Of a DNA stretch of 64,000 nucleotides, positions 38,257 to 46,070 are shown in pieces. Within the stretch, counting starts at the first letter, position 1. The number at the start of each line of letters is the position of its first letter. The position numbers were made by a program, and so were the translations under genes. Source of the DNA: Marinobacter denitrificans (GTDB lineage: Bacteria > Pseudomonadota > Gammaproteobacteria > Pseudomonadales > Oleiphilaceae); NCBI RefSeq assembly GCF_008795955.1, contig NZ_VMHN01000006.1, forward strand, positions 62,001 to 126,000, in the 5' to 3' direction. Below the pieces are notes generated by a model. The model did no database searches and was not told where the DNA came from. It worked only from the letters and a program-made list of their open reading frames with translations.

Positions 38257-38355
38257 ATGCCCCGCAATCGTTCCCTCCGATATCCTCACCCGCCATCCAT
38301 TAGAGACAGCCGGCAGGCCTGGGTTACAATCGATACTTTTCCGCGGAGATGCAGT

Positions 38356-39183
38356 ATGACGGGCGACGATTTTCACTTCCGCTTTGGCGGTATCGAGCGA
38401 CTTTATGGCCGCAGGGCTCTGGAGCGCTTCCGTCACGCTCATATTGCCATTGTTGGCCTGGGCGGTGTCGGCTCCTGGGCAGCGGAAGCCCTGGCTCGCT
38501 CCGGTATCGGTGCGTTGACGCTGATTGATATGGACGACATCTGCGTTTCCAACACCAACCGGCAGCTCCATGCTGTGACCGGCCAGTATGGCCGCACCAA
38601 GACCGACGCCATGGCTGAACGCCTTCGAGGCATCAACCCTGAAGCCGATATCCGTGTCCACTTCGGATTTCTGAACACCAAAAATGTCAGCGAACTGATC
38701 ACGCCGGAAATGTCCGGGGTGGTTGATGCTATTGATAGCGTCAAAGCCAAGGCAGCGTTGATCTCCCATTGCCAGCGGCAAAAGATTCCGCTGGTGTGTG
38801 CCGGCGGTGCCGGAGGTCAGATGGACCCGACCCAGATCCGCGTCGGCGACCTCAGCAAGACCACCCAGGATCCACTGCTGGCGAAAGTTCGTAACCTGCT
38901 GCGTCGGGAATACGGTTTCTCACGCAATCCCAAACGCCGTTTCGGAATTGAAGCCGTGTACTCCCTTGAACAGCTCACGTATCCTGCAGGGGACGGTGAG
39001 GTGTGCCTCCAGAAGCCGGCCACCGAAGGCCCGGTAAGGCTGGATTGCGCCTCAGGGTTTGGCGCCGCCAGCCCGGTTACCGCCAGTTTCGGTTTTTTTG
39101 CAGCGGCCAGGCTTCTGGCAAGGCTTGCACGCAAGGCGGAATCGGACACCGCAGCAACCTCCCCTGCCGGACTAAAGAACTAA
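38356..39183 (+). CDS. tcdA: tRNA threonylcarbamoyladenosine dehydratase
   Basis: E1-like enzyme that cyclises t6A37 to ct6A37 in ANN-decoding tRNAs (CsdL/YgdL). It has 275 residues. The ATP-binding motif IVGLGGVGSWAAEALARSG is at about residues 30-50, and VSNTNRQLHAVTGQYGRTKTDAM is the E1-family adenylation block. The start at 38356 (MTGDDFHFRFGGIERLYGR) is chosen; an in-frame upstream extension runs through the candidate RNA and terminator and is unlikely. Confidence 0.94.
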   Translation: MTGDDFHFRFGGIERLYGRRALERFRHAHIAIVGLGGVGSWAAEALARSGIGALTLIDMDDICVSNTNRQLHAVTGQYGRTKTDAMAERLRGINPEADIRVHFGFLNTKNVSELITPEMSGVVDAIDSVKAKAALISHCQRQKIPLVCAGGAGGQMDPTQIRVGDLSKTTQDPLLAKVRNLLRREYGFSRNPKRRFGIEAVYSLEQLTYPAGDGEVCLQKPATEGPVRLDCASGFGAASPVTASFGFFAAARLLARLARKAESDTAATSPAGLKN

Positions 39184-39211
39184 CCTACAACTCAATGGAA
39201 CTGATGCAAAT

Positions 39212-41059
39212 ATGACCGTCAGCACTGTTTTTATACTTGCCTGCATCGGCGTGCTCTCCCTGTTCTGCCAGTGGCTCGCCTGGCGCGTTCGCATGCCTGC
39301 GATCCTGTTCCTGCTGGCAGGCGGTATAGCGGCGGGCCCGTTGTTCGGGTTTCTGGATCCCGAGGCGGTGTTCGGCGACCTGCTGTTCCCGGTGATTTCC
39401 CTGGCGGTTGCCATCATCCTGTTCGAGGGCAGCCTGACCCTACGTTATGAAGAGATCCGCGGCCACGGCAAGATGGTTCGCAACCTCATTCCGGTGGGCT
39501 CTGTGGTCACCTGTTTTATCGGTACCCTTGCTGCTCGCTGGATACTGGATGTGTCCTGGGAGGTAGCGCTGCTGTTCGGGGCCATATCCATTGTTACCGG
39601 CCCAACGGTTATTGCGCCCCTGCTGAGGTCTGTCCGGCCGGACGCCAAGCTTGCCAATATCCTGCGCTGGGAAGGCATCATCATTGATCCGGTCGGCGCC
39701 CTGCTGGCGGTTCTGGTATTCGAGGGTATCGTATCCTGGGGTCAGGGCAATGTGTTCGGCCATTCCATGTATATCTTCGGAAAAACCCTGGCGGTGGGCT
39801 TCCTGCTCGGCGCCGCGGCGGGCTGGCTCAACGGCATTGCCCTGCGCAAGCACCTGTTGCCGCAGTATCTGCATAACGCCGGCACCCTGACCTTCATGCT
39901 CGGCGTCTATGCCCTGTCCAATGAAATGGCCCATGAGTCCGGCCTGCTAACAGTCACCGTGATGGGCATCTGGATGGCAAACATGAAGCAGGTGCCCATC
40001 GACGCCATTCTGGAATTCAAGGAATCCCTCAGTGTGCTGCTGATATCCGCGCTGTTCATCATCCTCGCCGCACGGGTCGAGTTTGGAGCCATTGCCCAAC
40101 TGGGCTGGGGCCTGGTGGTCGTGCTCGCGCTACTGATGCTGGTGGCGCGCCCGGTGAGCATTTTTCTTTCGGCCATCGGCACCAACCTCAACTGGCGCGA
40201 CAAGCTGTTTCTGAGCTGGATTGCCCCCAGGGGCATCGTAGCGGCGGCGGTATCCGCCCTGTTCGCGTTCCAGTTACAGGAGCTGGGCTATGAGAGTGCC
40301 GGTGCACTGGTACCCCTGATCTTCATGCTGATCATTGCCACCGTCACCCTGCAGAGCCTCACCGCGCGACCGCTGGCCAAGTTGCTGGGGGTGGCCGAAC
40401 CGGCCGCCTACGGCTTCCTGATTCTGGGCGCCAATCCGGTGGCACGAAAAATCGGCCTGGCCCTGAAAAAACTGGAAGTACCTGTCACTCTGGCAGATAC
40501 CAACTGGGAAAACGTCAAGCAGGCGCGGATGGAGGACCTGCAGGTTTACTTCGGCAACCCGGTGTCCGAACACGCGTCTACCCATCTTGACCTGACCGGT
40601 ATTGGCAACCTGTTGGTAATCTCCCCCTACAAACACATGAACTCGCTGGCCACCTATCACTTCCTGGACTGGTTTGGTAAGAATTCGGTGCTGACACTGG
40701 CGGAAGGGGACCAGGACCAGAAAGCCAGGCACCAGACTGCAGAGAAAATCCAGATGACCCGGGGGCTTTTTGGTGGGGTGAGCTATGCCAAACTTGCAAG
40801 CCTGGCGAGCCAGGGATATACGGTCAAAACCACCCAGCTCAGTGATGAGTTTACGTTTGACGATTTTCTGGAAAAGTACGACCGCCAGGCGATGGTGCTG
40901 TTTGTGCTGGATAGCCGTGAACACATCATGCCGGTCAAAAGCATGGATAACATCAAGCCGGAAAAAGACTGGACCCTGGTCAGCCTGGTACCGCCCCAGG
41001 CTTGGAAGGAACGCAAGGAGCGGGATACTGGTGAAACGCCTGAGCCCGCTCCCGCCTGA
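39212..41059 (+). CDS. NhaP/CPA-type cation:proton antiporter with C-terminal nucleotide-binding domain
   Basis: A 615-residue inner-membrane antiporter, Na+ or K+ for H+. The N-terminal ~400 residues form about 12 membrane helices; the ion-site region is WEGIIIDPVGALLAVLVFE (Asp), and GAISIVTGPTVIAPLLRS precedes it. After about residue 405 comes a TrkA-N/RCK-like regulatory domain (FLILGANPVARKIGLALKK) and a C-terminal tail. The start is 28 bases after tcdA. Ion specificity is not evident; salt adaptation is a reasonable role for a marine cell. Confidence 0.88.
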   Translation: MTVSTVFILACIGVLSLFCQWLAWRVRMPAILFLLAGGIAAGPLFGFLDPEAVFGDLLFPVISLAVAIILFEGSLTLRYEEIRGHGKMVRNLIPVGSVVTCFIGTLAARWILDVSWEVALLFGAISIVTGPTVIAPLLRSVRPDAKLANILRWEGIIIDPVGALLAVLVFEGIVSWGQGNVFGHSMYIFGKTLAVGFLLGAAAGWLNGIALRKHLLPQYLHNAGTLTFMLGVYALSNEMAHESGLLTVTVMGIWMANMKQVPIDAILEFKESLSVLLISALFIILAARVEFGAIAQLGWGLVVVLALLMLVARPVSIFLSAIGTNLNWRDKLFLSWIAPRGIVAAAVSALFAFQLQELGYESAGALVPLIFMLIIATVTLQSLTARPLAKLLGVAEPAAYGFLILGANPVARKIGLALKKLEVPVTLADTNWENVKQARMEDLQVYFGNPVSEHASTHLDLTGIGNLLVISPYKHMNSLATYHFLDWFGKNSVLTLAEGDQDQKARHQTAEKIQMTRGLFGGVSYAKLASLASQGYTVKTTQLSDEFTFDDFLEKYDRQAMVLFVLDSREHIMPVKSMDNIKPEKDWTLVSLVPPQAWKERKERDTGETPEPAPA

Positions 41060-41064
41060 TCACA

Positions 41065-42054
41065 TCAACGGCTACGGCAATCAAGCACCAGTTTGCCTCT
41101 GACGTGCCCGCCTTCGAGCAGCCGGTGGGCCTCTGCCACCTGATCCAGCGTAAAGGTCTCGTCGATGTGCACCCGCACATCGCCGTCCTCGATCAGTTCG
41201 GCAATCTCGTCAAGATGGAAGACATCGGGGCGGACGGTCATGCCGTGGGCCCTCAACCCCAGCGCTTCCGCTGCGGTAATGATTTCGTCGGCGGTGACCG
41301 TGGGTATCGTCACCAGCACGCCATGCTCGCTGAGGGTATGCAGGGAACGCTTGCCGGCCTCGCCACCCACCAGGTCCAGAACCACATCCAGGCCGTAGCA
41401 TTCGTCCACCACATCGGTGGTGTGGTAATCAATGACCTCATGAACGCCAAAGGCTGCCAGGAAATCACGGTTGCTTGCTGAAGCCGTGGCGATGACATGG
41501 GCTCCACGCTCCAGTGCAAACTGAACGGCAAAATGACCAACGCCACCAGCGCCGGCATGAATCAGTACTTTCTGGCCTGCCTCCAGTTCCGCCACTTCAA
41601 ACAACGCCTGCCAGGCCGTCAGCGCCGCCAGCGGCAAGGCACCTGCAGTTACCAGGTCCAGCTCCTCCGGTACAATGGCCAACTCATCGGCACGGGCAAC
41701 GACATAGTCTGAATAGCCCCCTCCACTGGCAGGAAAACCCACCATGCCCATAACCCGGTCGCCGGGCACCAGGGTAGTCACATCACTACCGACGGCAATC
41801 ACTTCACCGGCGGCATCAAATCCCGGGGTCCATGGCAGGTGATCTTCAATCTGCCGCGCAACAAAGCCCAGCCCCTTGCGGGTTTTCCAGTCAATGGGAT
41901 TCAGCCCGGCGCCAGCTACCCTGAACAGCACCTCCTCGGCACCAGGCTCCGGGATTTCGGAAGATTCAATCCGGAGTACGTCAGCGTCGCCAAAGCGGTC
42001 GTAGATGACACGGCGCATGGCGTTGCCTGCATTGGATTCAGCGGTGTTTTCCAT
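41065..42054 (-). CDS. zinc-type alcohol dehydrogenase / quinone oxidoreductase-like protein
   Basis: A 329-residue medium-chain dehydrogenase/reductase. The N-terminal GroES-like domain shows GAGLNPIDWKTRKG, and the Rossmann domain shows VLIHAGAGGVGHFAVQFAL. There are no Cys or His clusters of the catalytic zinc site, so the quinone-reductase branch is likely (NADPH as donor). The start at 42054 is supported by GGAG 6-9 bases upstream. It converges on the antiporter gene across 5 bases. Substrate unknown. Confidence 0.85.
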   Translation of the reverse strand: MENTAESNAGNAMRRVIYDRFGDADVLRIESSEIPEPGAEEVLFRVAGAGLNPIDWKTRKGLGFVARQIEDHLPWTPGFDAAGEVIAVGSDVTTLVPGDRVMGMVGFPASGGGYSDYVVARADELAIVPEELDLVTAGALPLAALTAWQALFEVAELEAGQKVLIHAGAGGVGHFAVQFALERGAHVIATASASNRDFLAAFGVHEVIDYHTTDVVDECYGLDVVLDLVGGEAGKRSLHTLSEHGVLVTIPTVTADEIITAAEALGLRAHGMTVRPDVFHLDEIAELIEDGDVRVHIDETFTLDQVAEAHRLLEGGHVRGKLVLDCRSR

Positions 42055-42114
42055 GATGTTCTCCAGACAGCTTCAGGGACAGGACAGAATCATTTGTTCA
42101 GACTAGCAGAAACT

Positions 42115-42603
42115 TCACGGTGTGGTATCAGCGGCTGCATCAAACCCGCGACCTCCCGGCACCATGGCGCCGCCGAGGATATCGGCAAATTCAGGAGGCA
42201 TCCGTGTAGGCCGCTGGCTCTTCATGTTGACACAGGCATGGGTAGATATCGCTCGCACCAACGTCTTACCGTCGGATTCCCGCACCAGCTGGAACTGGCG
42301 CGCTGAGCGAAAACGGCCGTCAAACCCGGTCAGCCAGGTACCGAGCACCAGGCGATCACCGGCGTTGGCAGCAGCCAGGTAATCAATTTCAGTGCGGGTA
42401 ATAGCCATGGCCTTACCGGTTTTTTCATGCAGCTCCCAGCTCATTCCCAGGCTGTCGATATGCTGCCAGCTGATTTCCTCCAGCCAGCGCACATACACCA
42501 CATTGTTGGCGTGCCCCAGCCTGTCGGTATCCTCAGCACGCACATCAATGGTCATGGTGAAGGGCTCGGGAAGATCCCAGCCCATCGGGTTGCCATTACT
42601 CAT
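42115..42603 (-). CDS. acyl-CoA thioesterase, 4HBT/YbgC-like hotdog fold
   Basis: A 162-residue hotdog-fold protein. The pattern VRAEDTDRLGHANNVVYVRWLEE carries the Asp of 4-hydroxybenzoyl-CoA-type thioesterases. It overlaps the upstream SMP-30-like gene by 8 bases and is followed, 60 bases on, by the quinone-reductase-like gene on the same strand, so the three may be one operon. Substrate unknown. Confidence 0.85.
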   Translation of the reverse strand: MSNGNPMGWDLPEPFTMTIDVRAEDTDRLGHANNVVYVRWLEEISWQHIDSLGMSWELHEKTGKAMAITRTEIDYLAAANAGDRLVLGTWLTGFDGRFRSARQFQLVRESDGKTLVRAISTHACVNMKSQRPTRMPPEFADILGGAMVPGGRGFDAAADTTP

Positions 42604-43687
42604 TGCTGTCTCCTCCCAGGCCCGGAATGGCGGATAACGCTAACCGGCCGATACGGTCGTTGTGAAGTGAACCAAAGTAGAGATAGCCGTCATGGGGATT
42701 AACCGACGTAATCTCCTGCAGATGGCTACCACGAGTATCATGCAGGCTGGTAATGACCCCGCCCTCCTCATCCATTGCCACCACCAACCCGTACTGCTGG
42801 GGCTCAGGCAGGAAATAGTCCGGCAGTTTGGCCAGCAGATCCTTGAGCCAGGGCTGGCGGTGCAGGGCATCAACCTGAGGATTTCTCAGGGTGGGAAAAG
42901 CCACCCAGTAACGGCCTTCTTTGTCGACCGCCAGGTTATCGGGAAACCCCGGCAGATTGTCGGCAAAGACCTCCGCCTGGCCGGGGCTACGTCCGCCAAT
43001 CCAGTACTTGAGAATACGATACTTCCAGGTCTCGTTGACCAGCACATACTCGCCGTCCGGTGACACTGCCACCCCATTGGCGAAATGCAGATTGCTCAGC
43101 AGAACCTCGGTTCGTTGCGTAACCGGATCGTAGCGTAACAGGCGACCATGGGGGCGCATTTCCAGTAAATCCAGCTGGTAGTCCGGCAGACGGAAACGGG
43201 AGCTGGCGTCGGTAAAATAAATAACGCCGTCGGGGGCAATATCCACGTCGTCGGTAAACCGGAAGGGCAGCCCCTCCGCTTCACGGGTCAGCACGGTTAT
43301 GGTTTTATCAGGCGCAACGGACAACAACCCCTTGATGGCATCCGCGACGATCAGGTTACCCTGGCGATCGAACACCATGCCCAGGGGCCGTCCGCCGGTC
43401 TTCAGCCACTTCTCGGCCCGCCCGTCCGGCCAGACCCGGGCAATCCAGCCGTCCTGAGTGCCGGTATAGAGCACGCCGTCTTCATCCACGGTGGTATCTT
43501 CGGGACCGTAGACCTCCCCCCTGGCCAGAAGATCGGCCAACCGCAGGCGCTCGTTCGGGGTCAGCTCACCGGTCAATGGCCGCGGCGACGGAGCTTTCCA
43601 GGACTGGCTGTTGATGGGAGAAGGCGACAACAGAAAACTGCCCAACACCAGAAAAACGATCAGCAAAGCCCCGAGAAGCCACTTCAT
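42596..43687 (-). CDS. SMP-30/gluconolactonase-like (strictosidine-synthase-type) beta-propeller protein
   Basis: A 363-residue protein with an N-terminal membrane anchor or uncleaved signal (WLLGALLIVFLVLGSFLL) and a six-bladed propeller: VYGPEDTTVDEDGVLYTGTQDGWIARV, GRPLGMVFDRQGNLIVADA, FTDDVDIAPDGVIYFTDAS, HFANGVAVSPDGEYVLVNET, GFPDNLAVDKEGRYWVAF. This is the calcium-dependent lactonase / strictosidine-synthase-like group, probably facing the periplasm. The reaction is unknown; paraoxonase-like lactone hydrolysis is possible. Confidence 0.85.
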   Translation of the reverse strand: MKWLLGALLIVFLVLGSFLLSPSPINSQSWKAPSPRPLTGELTPNERLRLADLLARGEVYGPEDTTVDEDGVLYTGTQDGWIARVWPDGRAEKWLKTGGRPLGMVFDRQGNLIVADAIKGLLSVAPDKTITVLTREAEGLPFRFTDDVDIAPDGVIYFTDASSRFRLPDYQLDLLEMRPHGRLLRYDPVTQRTEVLLSNLHFANGVAVSPDGEYVLVNETWKYRILKYWIGGRSPGQAEVFADNLPGFPDNLAVDKEGRYWVAFPTLRNPQVDALHRQPWLKDLLAKLPDYFLPEPQQYGLVVAMDEEGGVITSLHDTRGSHLQEITSVNPHDGYLYFGSLHNDRIGRLALSAIPGLGGDSNE

Positions 43688-43761
43688 AGATGATGCCTGT
43701 TCCTGTCAGATACAATGTCGTCACCTTATCAGACACCCGCCCCGGGCTGAACTGGCGAGTG

Positions 43762-44556
43762 TCACTGATCCGCGAGGAACCGTCGACACAGCGCAGCGAA
43801 GCTGTCCGGCTTTTCCGCATGCAGCCAGTGTCCCGTGCCGGCAATGATACGCAGATCCGCGTTGGGAAAACGCCGGCGGATATCCTCGCGATGTTTCTCC
43901 TGGATGTAAGCTGAATCGGCGCCCTTGATAAACAGGACCGGCCCCTCAAACGGAACGTCCCCATCAGGCGCCTGGGCAAGTTTCGGATAACACTCTTCAA
44001 TCACTGGCAGGTTCAGCCGCCAGCGGTAGGGCCCGGAATGCTCGTTACGCTCGTCGTCCGTCACCCGCACCAGATTTTTCAGCAGAAACTGCCGGACACC
44101 AGGCTCTTCAACGTAGTCAGCCAGTATCCTGTCTGCATCCTGGCGCGACCGGATCGAGGCCAGGTCCACAGACTTGAGGCCTTCCAGAACAACATCGTGA
44201 CGGGGGTGATAGGTCACCGGCGCGATATCCGCGACAGTAATCCGGTCAACCCGCTCCGGGGCCTGGAGCGCCACCTGCATTGCGGTCTTGCCTCCCATGG
44301 AGTGGCCCAGTATCGAAGCCTTGTCCAGGCCCCGGGCATCCATATAGGCCAGTACATCGTCCGCCATGGCGGGATAGTCCATGGTATCCGTATGGGGCGA
44401 ACTGCCATGGTTGCGCTGGTCCAGAGCATGGACCTGCCACTGGTCCTGCAGCCGGCGGCTGATAACACCGAGATTATCCAGTGAGCCGAACAGGCCATGC
44501 AGCAGGATCAGCGGTGGGCCCTCGCCGGTAATGCGGTAGTTGAGCTCAACACTCAT
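43762..44556 (-). CDS. alpha/beta-hydrolase, YbfF-type esterase
   Basis: A 264-residue alpha/beta hydrolase. The oxyanion region is LILLHGLFGSLDNL, the nucleophile elbow SILGHSMGGKTAMQ, and the catalytic His is in IAGTGHWLHAEKP near the C-terminus. The closest named type is E. coli YbfF, an acyl-CoA/malonyl esterase. The start at 44556 (MSVELNYRITGEGPPL) has AGGAG about 9 bases upstream; a longer frame reaching 44718 would run through a terminator. Substrate not known. Confidence 0.87.
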   Translation of the reverse strand: MSVELNYRITGEGPPLILLHGLFGSLDNLGVISRRLQDQWQVHALDQRNHGSSPHTDTMDYPAMADDVLAYMDARGLDKASILGHSMGGKTAMQVALQAPERVDRITVADIAPVTYHPRHDVVLEGLKSVDLASIRSRQDADRILADYVEEPGVRQFLLKNLVRVTDDERNEHSGPYRWRLNLPVIEECYPKLAQAPDGDVPFEGPVLFIKGADSAYIQEKHREDIRRRFPNADLRIIAGTGHWLHAEKPDSFAALCRRFLADQ

Positions 44557-44692
44557 GAGCAGGATCTCCTGTGACACCAGTAAACCGTCTACATTACCAT
44601 CGGTGGCCAAAGGCACAAGGGGGAAGGGGCTTGACGTGGATGGGGCTTGGAATGAAAGAGACTCAGCGACCAGAAGGACCGGTTCTGACCAC

Positions 44693-44716
44693 AAAAAAGC
44701 CGGAGTTTCCTCCGGC
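44693..44716 (-). terminator. intrinsic terminator of the 30-residue peptide gene
   Basis: Read on the minus strand, a 7-bp stem GCCGGAG / CTCCGGC with loop GAAA is followed by six Ts (six As at 44693-44698 on the plus strand). It starts 47 bases after the peptide stop and precedes the alpha/beta-hydrolase gene. Confidence 0.9.
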
Positions 44717-44763
44717 ATCAGGTCATAACACGTAATGTATTCCGACTACGATAGTCAGAAGGC

Positions 44764-44856
44764 TCAGCAGTAATACATGCTGTTCAGGTATTCAGCCAGT
44801 GCCGCAATGTTGGAACGTTCCAGCTCGTTATGGGGAACAAAGATTTCCAGATCCAT
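44764..44856 (-). CDS. 30-residue peptide, unrecognised, divergent from an AraC-type regulator
   Basis: An open frame of 30 codons that begins MDLEIFVPHNELER, continues SNIAALAE and ends YLNSMYYC. The start codon is 7 bases after AGGAGG, an unusually good ribosome site, and an intrinsic terminator follows. A possible -10 TAGCAT (44907-44912) has its -35 region over a direct repeat. The peptide is acidic (net about -4), with no signal peptide and no hydrophobic helix; residues 10-27 could form an amphipathic helix, and the C-terminus is aromatic plus Cys. It could be a small regulatory protein, a leader peptide or a precursor of a modified peptide; I claim no function. Confidence 0.65.
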   Translation of the reverse strand: MDLEIFVPHNELERSNIAALAEYLNSMYYC

Positions 44857-44927
44857 GAAAACACCTCCTGTCTCAATCTGTTTGGGTGAGAATCCTCAGT
44901 AACTTAATGCTATCGTTGTTACAGTGA

Positions 44928-44938
44928 TTAACCATTGA
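44928..44938. repeat. direct repeat 1 (TTAACCATTGA) in the peptide/araC intergenic region
   Basis: First copy of an 11-bp exact direct repeat, 61 bases from the second. It overlaps the presumed -35 region of the peptide promoter on the minus strand. A binding site for the neighbouring AraC-type regulator is the natural inference. Confidence 0.6.
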
Positions 44939-44955
44939 CAGGCTGTCCCACAGGC

Positions 44956-44984
44956 TTGACATTTTGTATCAGCATGGATGAATT
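44956..44984 (+). promoter_or_regulatory. candidate sigma-70 promoter of the AraC-type gene
   Basis: TTGACA (44956-44961), 17-base spacer, TGAATT (44979-44984), giving a start near 44991, about 20 bases before the start codon. The second direct repeat overlaps the expected start, which would suit self-repression. Confidence 0.45.
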
Positions 44985-44988
44985 CGTG

Positions 44989-44999
44989 TTAACCATTGA
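44989..44999. repeat. direct repeat 2 (TTAACCATTGA) before the AraC-type gene
   Basis: Second exact copy of the 11-bp repeat, ending 12 bases before the GTG start of the regulator and overlapping its predicted transcription start. Confidence 0.6.
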
Positions 45000-45011
45000 A
45001 CAAAGGTGACC

Positions 45012-46070
45012 GTGAACGCTCCACAGGCAGAAGCCACCACATCGCCACTGGTTGCAGCTTCAAGTACGCTGGCACTGGTTCACTACCTCGACCGGCAAGG
45101 GGTGCTGGACGCCCCCACCGTGGAGAAGATTACGGGCTTTCACCGTAATGACCTGACCGACCCGGATCTTCGAATCCCCGCTGAACGCCACTACCGCCTG
45201 TGGGAATACGCCGAACAGGCCACCGGTGACCCGGCGGTGGGACTCCATGCCGGCCAGGTGATCGACCCGGAACGCATGGGACTGGTCGGCCACGTGTTCT
45301 TCAATTGCGATACCCTCGGCGAGGCCGTTACCCAGTATGTCCGCCTGCACCGGCTGATCAATGAGTCAGTCACACTGAGTTTCGAGCAGGCTGGCGACCT
45401 GGCCATTCTCACCTGGCAAGCGGATTCTCCTACACACTACTCTCGCCAGGATATGGACCGGACGCTGGCGGCCGCCCTGTGCCGCACCCGGCATTTTATT
45501 CACTCCTCCATCGTCGCCGAATGGGCCGAGATCGCGCATCCGGAGCCCTCCTATGGAAAGGAATACCAGCGCCTTCTGGGTGGAAGCATCTATTTTGGCT
45601 CGGGCACCACCCGTCTTGCCTTCAACAGCCGGCACCTGAGCCATCCGATCCCTCACCGCAATCCCTATGTGTATTCAGCGGTACTCAGACAGGTCAACAC
45701 GCTGCTGGCCCGCCTCCAGAGCCGACGCACCTTTGGCCGCAAAATCCGCCGACTGATCTCCCGGCAGATGGCTACCGAACGTATTGATGCCGACACTCTT
45801 GCCAGACAGTGTCATATGAGCCGCCAGACCCTTTACCGGCGACTGAAGAAGGAAGGGCTGGGATTCCACGAACTGGTGGAGGAGGTGCGCAAGGATAAGG
45901 CCCTGCGTTACGTGGCGGCGGACCATTACGCGCTGGGCGAAATTGCGTTTCTGCTGGGCTTTTCCGAGCTCAGCGCCTTCAGCCGTGCCTTCAAACGCTG
46001 GACGGGGATGGCACCGGCCCAGTATCGGGCCCGCCACCAATCCAGCGAAGCCGGGGAAACGCCAGAATGA
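45012..46070 (+). CDS. AraC-family transcriptional regulator with arabinose-binding-type N-domain
   Basis: A 352-residue regulator. The N-terminal ~200 residues match the arabinose-binding-like domain (PF12625 type): VGLHAGQVIDPERMGLVGHVFFNCDTLGEAV. The C-terminal HTH is present: TLARQCHMSRQTLYRRLKKEGL and GEIAFLLGFSELSAFSRAFKRWTGMAPAQYR. Start GTG 45012 is preceded by AAAGG at 5-base spacing; an in-frame GTG at 45006 has none. It overlaps cls by 4 bases. Its upstream region holds two direct repeats and faces the 30-residue peptide gene. Confidence 0.9.
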   Translation: MNAPQAEATTSPLVAASSTLALVHYLDRQGVLDAPTVEKITGFHRNDLTDPDLRIPAERHYRLWEYAEQATGDPAVGLHAGQVIDPERMGLVGHVFFNCDTLGEAVTQYVRLHRLINESVTLSFEQAGDLAILTWQADSPTHYSRQDMDRTLAAALCRTRHFIHSSIVAEWAEIAHPEPSYGKEYQRLLGGSIYFGSGTTRLAFNSRHLSHPIPHRNPYVYSAVLRQVNTLLARLQSRRTFGRKIRRLISRQMATERIDADTLARQCHMSRQTLYRRLKKEGLGFHELVEEVRKDKALRYVAADHYALGEIAFLLGFSELSAFSRAFKRWTGMAPAQYRARHQSSEAGETPE

